This document shows, piece after piece, positions 1 through 6,582 of a stretch of 11,001 nt of DNA. Both the position numbers and the translations under genes were made by a program. Positions within the stretch are counted from its first letter, which is position 1, and every line of letters starts with the position of its first letter. Under the pieces are notes generated by a model, which was not told where the DNA came from, did not search any database, and saw only the letters and a list, made by a program, of their open reading frames with translations. Source of the stretch: Nitrososphaeraceae archaeon (lineage in GTDB: Archaea > Thermoproteota > Nitrososphaeria > Nitrososphaerales > Nitrososphaeraceae). Location of the stretch: positions 1 to 11,001 of the forward strand of contig JANWJI010000031.1 of assembly GCA_025449515.1 (NCBI GenBank), given 5' to 3'.

Positions 1-740
1 TGACCATTCCATCTATTGATTGCTTGCCACTGAAGATATTGAGGATCTTGTCTTAACTGCGATGTAATAATTCTAATTGCTTGTGATTCTCCATTAGCCT
101 TTGCTATGTTAGCTTTCGCCTGTGCTTGTGCCTGTACAACTGTTTGGTTAGCTACTACTTGAATTCCTCTCAAATTATTCAATTCTGTCAAGTACTTTTG
201 AAAAGCTACCACTTTATCTTCAACCTGATTAGAAAATGCTTCAGAGAATTTAAAATCAGTAATAAATATTGTCTCTACCACTATATCTTTAGCTGACAAA
301 GAGTTTCTTATCGTATTTGCTATAACATCCTTAACAATGGCTCTTTTTGTAATTAACTCTTCAGCGTTGTATTTTGCTACGCTTGCTTTAACTGATTCTT
401 GTATTGTAGGCGCTATTACTCTATCTGCATAGTCTGGGCCCAACTGTTGGTAAACCTTATTTACATCAGTAGGATTCAGATGGTAATTTAACGCTATCAC
501 GGTTTGTACTTGTTGTAAATCATTAGATGCAGCAGTTGCTTCAGCTTGATATTTCAAAGTACGAACTTCTAGCTGTATTACTTGTTCAACAAACGGAATA
601 ATAAAATGTACTCCTTCGCCAAGTACTCTGTTCTCAACTGCGCCTAGGTATAGAACAACTCCTCTATGTCCTGCCTGCACTATGACTACTGATTCAGACA
701 TAATTATGACGATGACAGCGAATGTCACTATGGCCGCCAC
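1..740 (-). CDS. Prohibitin/SPFH-domain membrane protein, 3' end outside window, 5' end disrupted
   Basis: The minus-strand frame is open from about 833 down to the left edge. It encodes a hydrophobic segment (KLLIVAAIVTFAVIVIIM), then an SPFH/prohibitin domain with GHRGVVLYLG, GEGVHFIIPF, an NPTDVNKVYQQLG stretch, and an Ala/Gln-rich helix (VQAQAQAKANIAKANGE) ending in QWQAINRWNG. These are typical of prohibitins, which form ring-like membrane scaffolds; the archaeal role is unproven. The normal order is a short basic N-terminus, a membrane anchor, the SPFH domain, then the coiled coil. The start is a problem. No in-frame ATG, GTG or TTG exists before the GTG at 740, which already lies inside the membrane segment; the first ATG is at 701. 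The likely original start, a TTG, was separated from the gene by the mobile element at 790-929. The gene may therefore be a 5'-truncated pseudogene or use a new start. Family call firm, start uncertain. Confidence 0.85.
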   Translation of the reverse strand, partial: MAAIVTFAVIVIIMSESVVIVQAGHRGVVLYLGAVENRVLGEGVHFIIPFVEQVIQLEVRTLKYQAEATAASNDLQQVQTVIALNYHLNPTDVNKVYQQLGPDYADRVIAPTIQESVKASVAKYNAEELITKRAIVKDVIANTIRNSLSAKDIVVETIFITDFKFSEAFSNQVEDKVVAFQKYLTELNNLRGIQVVANQTVVQAQAQAKANIAKANGESQAIRIITSQLRQDPQYLQWQAINRWNG

Positions 741-781
741 TATTAGTAGCTTATTTGGCCTTCCTGTTGGCGATGGTTGTC

Positions 782-789
782 TCCGGAGC
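782..789. repeat. Left 8-bp target-site duplication
   Basis: TCCGGAGC, identical to 930-937 and directly abutting the left inverted repeat of the element at 790-929. Confidence 0.8.
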
Positions 790-929
790 TGCTTTGTTGC
801 ATAATTCAGAAACTTCGTTATGTTGTAACGCTTTTATCACTTCTCACGACAGGGCCAGATACGGATTACTATCTTTTGACCGAAAATTTCAAAGTTAGTT
901 GACTAATATCAGATTTGTGCAACAAAGCA
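790..929. mobile_element. 140-bp MITE-like element with terminal inverted repeats
   Basis: The two ends are inverted repeats: TGCTTTGTTGCA at 790-801 is repeated exactly on the opposite strand at 918-929, and the match continues imperfectly to about 21 bp. The flanks 782-789 and 930-937 are both TCCGGAGC, a perfect 8-bp target duplication. The interior has no transposase ORF, only a small hairpin at about 816-830 (CGTTA/TAACG). This is the structure of a miniature inverted-repeat element mobilised in trans. IS5-family elements of the ISH1 group are known to make 8-bp duplications and have TGCTT-type ends, so that group is the likely source; this is inference. Confidence 0.8.
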
Positions 930-937
930 TCCGGAGC
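930..937. repeat. Right 8-bp target-site duplication
   Basis: TCCGGAGC, identical to 782-789 and directly abutting the right inverted repeat. Read on the minus strand, this copy ends the codon TTG (939-937) that was probably the original start of the prohibitin gene. Confidence 0.8.
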
Positions 938-970
938 AATTACTTCATTATCTTGTTACCAATACACTAA

Positions 971-981
971 TTTATTATATA
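971..981 (-). promoter_or_regulatory. Archaeal TATA box of the prohibitin gene, now separated from it
   Basis: The minus strand reads TATATAATAAA. Its centre is near 977, which predicts transcription starting near 951. That is about 12 bases before the TTG at 939-937 that would begin the gene if the mobile element were absent. The element now adds about 148 bases between this promoter and the coding frame. Confidence 0.55.
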
Positions 982-1088
982 TGTCTAAGAACATATTTAC
1001 AGTTTATCCAATTGTAACTTGTTAATAATGTGTAATCACATCCCTTTTAGATAATTACTCTAATTTCTAGGTCTTGGTTTTATAAAAA

Positions 1089-1104
1089 ATTGGAAATTTC
1101 CAAT
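1089..1104. repeat. Perfect 16-bp palindrome, possible operator
   Basis: ATTGGAAATTTCCAAT is perfectly self-complementary and lies directly after a TATA-like run (TTTTATAAAAA, 1078-1088). This could be a dimeric regulator site. However, no clear gene lies downstream, and AT-rich DNA produces such palindromes by chance. Confidence 0.3.
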
Positions 1105-1640
1105 GTTTACAAATAAAATAAGTATAGACACTGCTTTCAATGTCTAACAGGTTAATCATGATGAACCACATAGAGATCATTTTGGTGTATAGAAAATCAA
1201 TTTGTGATAAGGCAACAAGAAAAATGTGAGTTTCGTAGTCATTGTATTAATGTATTACTGAGTTTTAACATCTTAATCTTATTCAGTTATATGTCAGACT
1301 TTGATTCTAAAAATGTGAATATGCAGCCTCGATTCTTGAGCCAAGCAGTAGGGTGCAAACGAGATTTCTTCCTTAGATTCTTATGAAATTCCTACATTTC
1401 TTTTGTACTTCAGTATGATTTGAAAGAAAAATAACAATTTAGTCCACTATTTTAGATTATTTTCAATTATCGGAGTATACCTCAAATTCCTGCATATCAT
1501 TTTACTAAATATGATATTATTAATAATGTGTGCTAAAATCTTCTAAAGACTCACAATGAGGTTTATTTTTATTTTCGTCATTATTTTCAACCATTTAAGC
1601 AAACGGACTAACTAACAAAGGTTCGTTTCATCTAGAGCTC

Positions 1641-1658
1641 AAGGATCGATCCTTTTTT
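1641..1658 (+). terminator. Palindrome followed by T-run, possible terminator
   Basis: AAGGATCGATCCTT is a perfect 14-bp palindrome running into six Ts. It would form a tight hairpin with a U-tail. No transcribed gene clearly ends here, so the role is uncertain. Confidence 0.25.
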
Positions 1659-1850
1659 CAGACTTAAATACAATAGTATTCTATATTAGAATTTCGAAAA
1701 TCAACTGGAAGATCATTATAACGATGACGCTGGATTATGTAAGTTTGTTGCATTAATAAGGGAAATGAATAGAAATATAGTAATATTAATATAGTAAAAG
1801 GTACTCGACAAATCTTCCGTAAAAACGCTTTTAAGTGATCGTACCCTATT

Positions 1851-1858
1851 GTATAATG
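1851..1858 (+). promoter_or_regulatory. Candidate TATA box for asnB
   Basis: GTATAATG lies about 85 bases before the asnB start. It predicts a transcript beginning near 1881, giving a leader of about 60 bases with the hairpin at 1878-1900 at its 5' end. The match to an archaeal TATA box is moderate; other AT-rich runs lie upstream (1778-1799). Confidence 0.3.
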
Positions 1859-1877
1859 ATTTGAGGCGAGTTAATTG

Positions 1878-1900
1878 CTGCTACTATTTAGTAGTAGCAG
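1878..1900 (+). promoter_or_regulatory. Nine-bp-stem hairpin ahead of asnB
   Basis: CTGCTACTA and TAGTAGCAG are perfect inverted repeats around a TTTAG loop, 40 bases before the asnB start codon. The element overlaps the predicted transcription start, so it could be an operator for a repressor or an RNA hairpin at the transcript 5' end. Confidence 0.45.
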
Positions 1901-1939
1901 AAGCTTGATTCTGATAGCAATATTTGGAGATAGCAAAAA

Positions 1940-3622
1940 ATGTGTGGAATAGCAGGTATTTTAAGCAAAAAAAATGAAAATGTTGTACCAATGATTGAGT
2001 GTATGCTTTCGAGTATGTCAACTAGGGGTCCAGACGGAGCTGGAATATGCGCTAATAAACATGTAATTAGAGCAGATTTACTAGAGGATTTACGATTCGA
2101 CGAGCTTTCAGGGAAAAGTGCATTAGGACATTTAAGGCTTGCCATAGTTGGAGGCACGTGTGGGCAACAGCCTTTTCGTAGCTGTAACGGAAGATTTATC
2201 GTTGAGCATAATGGTGAAATTTATAATTATAAGAAAATTCGTAATAAGCTAGAAAAATCACATACATTTGTCACTCAATCAGATAGTGAAGTAATTGTTC
2301 ACCTGTTGGAGGAATACTCCAAGAATAGTAATGATCTTCTTTATGCTATTAAGAAGACCGTTTCACGACTTGATGGTGTTTACGCCATAGTTATAAAAGA
2401 TGAAGAGACAGGAAGTATTGCGCTTGTTAGAGACATAATGGGTGTAAGACAGATCTATTATGGTGAAAATAATAACTTGGTTGCATTCGCTTCTGAGCGC
2501 AAGGCGTTATGGAAAGTAGGACTTAAGGAACCTACTCAGCGAGTCATGCCAGGTCAGGCAGTAATTATTTTACCAAGTGGTGAGATACAGAAATACATAG
2601 TTGCTACTTCGCCGGTACGACCTAGTAAAGTTGTTTATAAAACATTGTCATTAGCTATTAGAAAGTATCAACACGCTCTGATTGCCTCGATGAAAAAACG
2701 AACCCAAGATTTTAGTAGAGTGGGAATAATTTTCTCAGGTGGAATTGATAGCGTGATCATTGCATGGCTCGCGAAGAAAATGGTCCCTGAGGTTATTTGT
2801 TATACAGGTGGAGTTAGTGGTTCAAACGACATTGCATTTGCACGATTCGTTGCAAAGAGACTAGATCTAAAGTTAAGAGTTAATGAACTTTCTCCCGAGG
2901 AAGTCGAGCAGATGCTGCCTGAAGTAATCGATACGATAGAAAATAATAACGCAGGACAGGTAGAAGTTGCCATTCCGGTATACGCAGCAGTGAAACTTGC
3001 ACATGAAGATGGAATCAATGTTATGTTTAGCGGACAAGGAGCGGATGAGCTTTTTGGAGGTTATCCATGGTATGCAAATGTTGTTGAAATAGAAGGATAT
3101 CAAAAATTACGTCATCATATGGATCAGGACTTGCTTTTACTTTACAGCGAAACTCTAGAAAGAGAGGATAAGATCACGATGGCACACAGTATAGAAATGC
3201 GAGAACCGTTCTTGGATATTAACCTAATTAAACTTTCAATGCAGATAGATCTGAAGCTAAATGTAAAAGGTGGTTCAGATAAATTAGGCAAGCACGTACA
3301 TCGAAAGCTTGCCCAAAAATTGGGCATTTCCAAGAGTATAGCATATCGTATAAAGGAGGCGGCGCAACACGGGTCTGGGATGCATGAAATTTTTGACTCT
3401 ATAGCTAAGAGACACGGATTTGACGAATTTACTGTATCTAGAGACTACCTTGAAGTTTTAAAGCTTCGGGAAAAAATAGGTAGTTCACAAAGATATGGTT
3501 ATTTATTCGAAAATGAAAAAATGTGGATTGCAGAGCCGCATGTCCAAATGTATCTTGATAGCATTTCCAAGGCGCTACCAACATTTGAACATAGTATACT
3601 TAAAGTAAAAAGTAAAAAGTAA
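1940..3622 (+). CDS. asnB: Asparagine synthase (glutamine-hydrolysing)
   Basis: AsnB makes asparagine from aspartate, ATP and glutamine in the cytoplasm. The 560-aa length matches the usual 550-560. The start is fixed by Met-Cys-Gly: Cys2 becomes the N-terminal glutaminase nucleophile. The glutaminase domain (about 1-220) shows RGPDGAG (29-35), Arg66 in GHLRLAIVGG, HNGEIYN (90-96) and SDSE (114-117). The synthetase domain has the PP-loop SGGIDS (266-271), SGQGADELFGGY (364-375) and SIEMREPFLD (417-426), so both active sites look complete. GGAG at 1926-1929, ten bases before the ATG, could serve as a ribosome binding site, which is unusual in this window. The gene stands alone, with its own upstream hairpin and a T-rich stretch downstream. 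Related amidotransferases with the same two-domain plan act on other carboxylates, but the motif set favours true AsnB. Confidence 0.93.
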   Translation: MCGIAGILSKKNENVVPMIECMLSSMSTRGPDGAGICANKHVIRADLLEDLRFDELSGKSALGHLRLAIVGGTCGQQPFRSCNGRFIVEHNGEIYNYKKIRNKLEKSHTFVTQSDSEVIVHLLEEYSKNSNDLLYAIKKTVSRLDGVYAIVIKDEETGSIALVRDIMGVRQIYYGENNNLVAFASERKALWKVGLKEPTQRVMPGQAVIILPSGEIQKYIVATSPVRPSKVVYKTLSLAIRKYQHALIASMKKRTQDFSRVGIIFSGGIDSVIIAWLAKKMVPEVICYTGGVSGSNDIAFARFVAKRLDLKLRVNELSPEEVEQMLPEVIDTIENNNAGQVEVAIPVYAAVKLAHEDGINVMFSGQGADELFGGYPWYANVVEIEGYQKLRHHMDQDLLLLYSETLEREDKITMAHSIEMREPFLDINLIKLSMQIDLKLNVKGGSDKLGKHVHRKLAQKLGISKSIAYRIKEAAQHGSGMHEIFDSIAKRHGFDEFTVSRDYLEVLKLREKIGSSQRYGYLFENEKMWIAEPHVQMYLDSISKALPTFEHSILKVKSKK

Positions 3623-3654
3623 AACAAGAAAATGTGAAAGTGGATGTTTCCATA

Positions 3655-3666
3655 TTTATTTTTATT
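3655..3666 (+). terminator. T-rich probable terminator of asnB
   Basis: A run of mostly T (TTTATTTTTATT) begins 33 bases after the asnB stop. Archaeal RNA polymerase terminates at oligo-T on the non-template strand without needing a hairpin. This is inferred from composition only. Confidence 0.35.
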
Positions 3667-3752
3667 ATCCACATAGAAAGCTTTATCATACAGCAAATAT
3701 AGCGATAGTACTAAATTCAGGCCCATTTTCGAATCGTCCTGCTTGGAAATAG

Positions 3753-3810
3753 CAATCAATCAATCAATCTACATAGCCATTATTTACATAGCCAATTATC
3801 TACATAGCGA
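3753..3810. repeat. CAAT tetranucleotide run plus three 15-16-bp tandem repeats
   Basis: Four CAAT units (3753-3768) run into three copies of TACATAGC starting at 3770, 3785 and 3801, each in a similar AT-rich frame (TACATAGCCATTAT, TACATAGCCAATTAT, TACATAGCGATC). ATCGTCCTG also occurs both before (3733-3741) and after (3810-3818). The array lies between the convergent ends of asnB and the membrane-protein gene. Confidence 0.6.
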
Positions 3811-3890
3811 TCGTCCTGTGTATAATAACGCTTTATTCGCAAACGAATGTAATATTTAGAGAGTCATGGAAAGTCAAATTTAGCCATATT

Positions 3891-4733
3891 TTATCGGCAT
3901 GAATAAATTGATCTTATTTGTTTAGCAATAAGAATAGTAGACACTATTAGTGCCGGTATACATATTACAATGAACACAGTCTGGAAATACGCGAGTATAG
4001 AGATCGCTGCTCCTGACCAGAATCCCAAAAGAAGCGAAAACAAACTTCCTGCGCATGTAGGACATCCAATAAATAGACCGCTAGTTAGTCCTACGCTTCC
4101 AAGTAGAGAAGAAAGTTTTTTGGTATGACTAAACTTTTTAGTAAGTTTTAAGGCATAAACATTTAAAGAAACGTTAAAACCAACCAATATCGATACAACG
4201 GCTACAAGAACTATATTAATAGGTACCAATAGGATCAAAAAATGATCGGTTAAATAGATAGAAAGCATTGGCACATAACCGATAATGTTGCAGCATGGAG
4301 TAACACTAATTGAAGGAATATTGACTCCTTGCTGAATAAACGAGACATCATTTCTATATATAAATATTTGAGAAAGGAACGCAAAAATAATTCCATAACC
4401 TATTGCAGAAGCTGTCATTATTTTCCAATAATAGCTATCTGAAAATATCGATGTAATATAGAATGTTAAAGTATTGGTATTTATTGTTCTTTTTTGTTCA
4501 GCTTTAAAAATTTTGTATAGCCCATAGCCAGTTGATACCATTAACATACAGGTCATAACAAGTACAACATTTGCAATATTCTTAAGATTAGCATTGATCA
4601 CTACAGACTGCCCTTCATGAGGAGCACTGATTCTAGCATAAATTACAAAAATTAAAACTAATGAGATTGTGCTAATCAAAGCAATTCTTAATCCACGATT
4701 ACGTTGATCCCGCCAATCTTCACCAAGATTCAT
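3891..4733 (-). CDS. Conserved-type six-TM membrane protein with CC and CPTC motifs, function unknown
   Basis: I do not recognise a named family. From the ATG at 4733 the protein is 280 aa. Hydrophobic segments lie at about 17-35, 54-76, 105-126, 160-188, 214-240 and 244-270. A Cys-Cys pair (VTPCCN, 147-148) falls in the loop after the third segment, and a CPTCAG motif (224-227) begins the fifth. Paired cysteines near a membrane face suggest metal binding (copper is a frequent theme in ammonia-oxidising archaea) or thiol-disulfide chemistry; both are inference. A longer reading from TTG at 4745 is possible. However, the strong TATA box at 4760-4767 predicts transcription starting near 4738-4736, downstream of that TTG and just before the ATG, so I chose the ATG. 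It lies 78 bases after moeA on the same strand and appears to have its own promoter. Confidence 0.8.
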   Translation of the reverse strand: MNLGEDWRDQRNRGLRIALISTISLVLIFVIYARISAPHEGQSVVINANLKNIANVVLVMTCMLMVSTGYGLYKIFKAEQKRTINTNTLTFYITSIFSDSYYWKIMTASAIGYGIIFAFLSQIFIYRNDVSFIQQGVNIPSISVTPCCNIIGYVPMLSIYLTDHFLILLVPINIVLVAVVSILVGFNVSLNVYALKLTKKFSHTKKLSSLLGSVGLTSGLFIGCPTCAGSLFSLLLGFWSGAAISILAYFQTVFIVICIPALIVSTILIAKQIRSIYSCR

Positions 4734-4759
4734 ATCGGATAACAAAAATCTCTACTCAT

Positions 4760-4767
4760 TATATAAA
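4760..4767 (-). promoter_or_regulatory. TATA box of the CC/CPTC membrane protein gene
   Basis: The minus strand reads TTTATATA, an excellent archaeal TATA box. Its centre lies about 30 bases before the ATG at 4733, implying a nearly leaderless transcript. This decides the start codon: the alternative TTG at 4745 would lie upstream of the transcript. Confidence 0.6.
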
Positions 4768-4811
4768 GAGGTTATCAAGATCACTTTCCAAGTTGGTGCC
4801 AAACCATATCA

Positions 4812-6089
4812 TCAATATGAAAAACCTGGCATTAAGTTGACTTCAACATTCTGTCCTTTCCTCATATTTGTTATATGTTGTGGTACAATAATATAACCAT
4901 TACATTTAGTAAGTAGAGTCATACTTTCAGTTTCCCCCGATATTGGCCTAGCTACAAATTTTTTGTGGGCTCTTGTTTTGAATAACTTTACGTATACTAT
5001 TTTTGTAAAATAAGGAAACTTTCTACGAGCTTCCCAATTATCGATTAAAGTGGCACAAATCGTCAACTCGCTTCTTTTTTCAGACCGACCAGACATTAGT
5101 CTCAGTAAGGGATAAGCAAAAACGATGAAAGCATTAATAGCTCCTTGAATAGGACCAGGGAGGATTATAATTGGTTTGCCATTTAGAGCTGCCAATCCGG
5201 TTACCCTTCCACGATCTAGTTTAGTTCTGAAAGCGATTATACTACGGGTATCTCTAGATTTAATCGCCTCTTTTACCAGATCGTACTTGCCTACAGACGA
5301 TCCACCAATCGTCAAGATTAAATCAGCTCTAGTGATTGCAGTCTTGATTTTATTCTGTAATGAAGTCAATTTATCAGGAGTTACACCTAAATCCATAGAT
5401 GTACCTCCAATTTCCTCCACTAACCAAGATATAATATGACTATGTATATTCGGGATCTTGTCTGATCTGATGTTTTCCAAGACGTCGGATAGTTCATTGC
5501 CTGTGGGTATTAATGCTACAGTTGGTTTCTTAAATACTGGTACTTGAAATATGCGCATAAAAGTTAAGAGCCCAATGTCCTGTGCCCTCAAAACTGTTCC
5601 CTTTAATAATACTCGTTCTCCTTTCCTTATATCCATGGAAGCGGGATAAACAAACGAACCCTTTTGTATTGAAGACCGAATTTCTATCATTTCATAGTTG
5701 CCTGCCTTAACTATTTTAATATTTTCTATTGGTATCACCGTATCAGATCCCTTAGGCAAAGAGGTACCTGTTGAAATCCTGTACGCGTGACTACGTGGTA
5801 GAACAAAATCTACTATGTCTTCTAACGGTACTTGGATATTGTAAATCCTTAAAGTTGCTGGATTTGTTTTTGATGTACTTTTTATATCATTGTACCTAAC
5901 AGCAAAGCCGTCCATGTGAGAACTACTATATCGAGGAACTCCGAACTTTGATATTATATCTTCAGCCAAAACTCGTTTGTATGCGTTCAGTACATGCACA
6001 GATTCCGAGGACGGCATTATGGTAGCTCGTTCTTTGAGCTTGATAAAAGCTGAATTTACTGAATCGTATGAGATCTCTTTAAAATACAT
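4812..6089 (-). CDS. moeA: Molybdopterin molybdenumtransferase MoeA
   Basis: MoeA inserts molybdate into adenylylated molybdopterin, the last step of molybdenum cofactor synthesis, in the cytoplasm. The 425-aa length is normal (E. coli 411). Motifs in order are SSSHMDGFA (56-63, Asp60 matching E. coli Asp59), TGTSLPKGSDTVIPIE (107-122), MDIRKGE (152-158, matching Asp142), PTGNEL (195-200, matching Glu188), GGSSVGKYD (262-270, matching Asp228), and LPGPIQGA (310-317) in place of the bacterial LPGNPVSA. The C-terminal domain (about 335-425) is a beta-barrel-like MoeA domain IV. Two TGA codons in a row end the gene. The ATG at 6089 follows a TATA-like TTAATTATA by about 30 bases, giving a short leader. 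No other cofactor gene or molybdoenzyme is in the window; the nearby formate dehydrogenase is metal-free. It could alternatively be a molybdopterin-binding paralogue, but the acidic active-site residues are all present. Confidence 0.92.
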   Translation of the reverse strand: MYFKEISYDSVNSAFIKLKERATIMPSSESVHVLNAYKRVLAEDIISKFGVPRYSSSHMDGFAVRYNDIKSTSKTNPATLRIYNIQVPLEDIVDFVLPRSHAYRISTGTSLPKGSDTVIPIENIKIVKAGNYEMIEIRSSIQKGSFVYPASMDIRKGERVLLKGTVLRAQDIGLLTFMRIFQVPVFKKPTVALIPTGNELSDVLENIRSDKIPNIHSHIISWLVEEIGGTSMDLGVTPDKLTSLQNKIKTAITRADLILTIGGSSVGKYDLVKEAIKSRDTRSIIAFRTKLDRGRVTGLAALNGKPIIILPGPIQGAINAFIVFAYPLLRLMSGRSEKRSELTICATLIDNWEARRKFPYFTKIVYVKLFKTRAHKKFVARPISGETESMTLLTKCNGYIIVPQHITNMRKGQNVEVNLMPGFSY

Positions 6090-6119
6090 GATTAACTAAT
6101 ATTAGCTATACAAAATGGG

Positions 6120-6128
6120 TATAATTAA
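6120..6128 (-). promoter_or_regulatory. Candidate TATA box of moeA
   Basis: The minus strand reads TTAATTATA, centred at about 6124. It predicts a start near 6098 and a leader of about 9 bases before the moeA ATG. The match is moderate. Confidence 0.4.
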
Positions 6129-6378
6129 CTTATTTCACAAAGCTAAATTGAAGTCATTGTAAACCTCGTTTTAATATTAACATTGATTTTGTTGTAGTCG
6201 AGCCAGACGTATGTTAATTTATATATTTCTGGTTAGAAATACTAGATCAAAAATTAAGTACTAGCAAAGGGCTAAAGATCATTCGTTTTGAAAATAAGTT
6301 AAATTGAGTAATCCGGAACTTTAAAGCCTTATCATAAACAAATAGTAACGCTGAGTTGTAGAACCAATTGTCCACTAG
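6129..6378. other. AT-rich spacer with a small hairpin and a TATA-like run
   Basis: I see no gene. The stretch holds a TATA-like TTTATATATTT (about 6218-6228) running into a hairpin ATTTCT-GGTT-AGAAAT (6225-6240). CCAATTG (6363-6369) and CAATTGG (6396-6402) form an inverted repeat across its right border. Confidence 0.4.
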
Positions 6379-6576
6379 GTGTATCTTATTTCAAACAATT
6401 GGATTCTCACAGCGGGTCTTCTCTATGTCGTTTTAACAAACATAGTCAGTTTTATATTGAATCTCCAGATTCAGCCAAGTCAAGGGGACATAATTGACTC
6501 GGATGATTGCATTGTAGGTTCGCCTTGGCGTAGCTTTCTCATTGTGAATCTACAGACAATCATTTTTGATAAATAA
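6379..6576 (+). CDS. Small hypothetical protein or gene remnant, one membrane segment
   Basis: A 65-codon frame starts with GTG directly after an in-frame TAG. It encodes an N-terminal hydrophobic stretch (WILTAGLLYVVLTNIVSFIL, about 8-27) followed by IQPSQGDIIDSDD and an amphipathic tail. No clear TATA box sits at the right distance. The same frame continues after one TAA (6574-6576) into the 6583-6984 frame. The DNA around IQPSQ is repeated 284 bases downstream. I do not recognise the family. It may be the less decayed of two duplicated small membrane-protein genes, or a chance frame. Confidence 0.3.
   Translation: MYLISNNWILTAGLLYVVLTNIVSFILNLQIQPSQGDIIDSDDCIVGSPWRSFLIVNLQTIIFDK
6459..6484 (+). 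repeat. Degenerate direct repeat, copy 1
   Basis: The stretch from GAATCTCCA through GATTCAGCCAAGTCAAG (17 bases identical, 6468-6484) matches 6741-6768. Weaker similarity continues for about 40 bases to the right (ATTG-CTC...GGTTCGC). Confidence 0.6.
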
Positions 6577-6582
6577 GTAAAA

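Larger units (their letters stand above)
982..1850. other. Long AT-rich intergenic stretch without a convincing gene
   Basis: I see no supported gene here. The longest open frame (1204-1386, +, GTG start, 60 codons) has no recognisable motif, and only its last 20 codons look compositionally coding; it is not called. The stretch contains a perfect 16-bp palindrome (1089-1104), a 14-bp palindrome followed by a T-run (1641-1658), and TTTGTTGCATTAAT at 1744-1757, which resembles the ends of the mobile element at 790-929 but has no partner. Confidence 0.6.

Noticed and set aside
732..814. Out-of-frame ATG at about 805-803 (minus strand) giving MQQSSSGDNHRQQEG as a possible prohibitin N-terminus joined by a frameshift
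   Set aside because: The ATG lies inside the mobile element, and the in-frame reading from the reconstructed TTG explains the N-terminus without a frameshift.
1204..1386. 60-codon frame in the long intergenic stretch
   Set aside because: GTG start, no motif, no correctly placed promoter and no composition typical of a real protein over most of its length.
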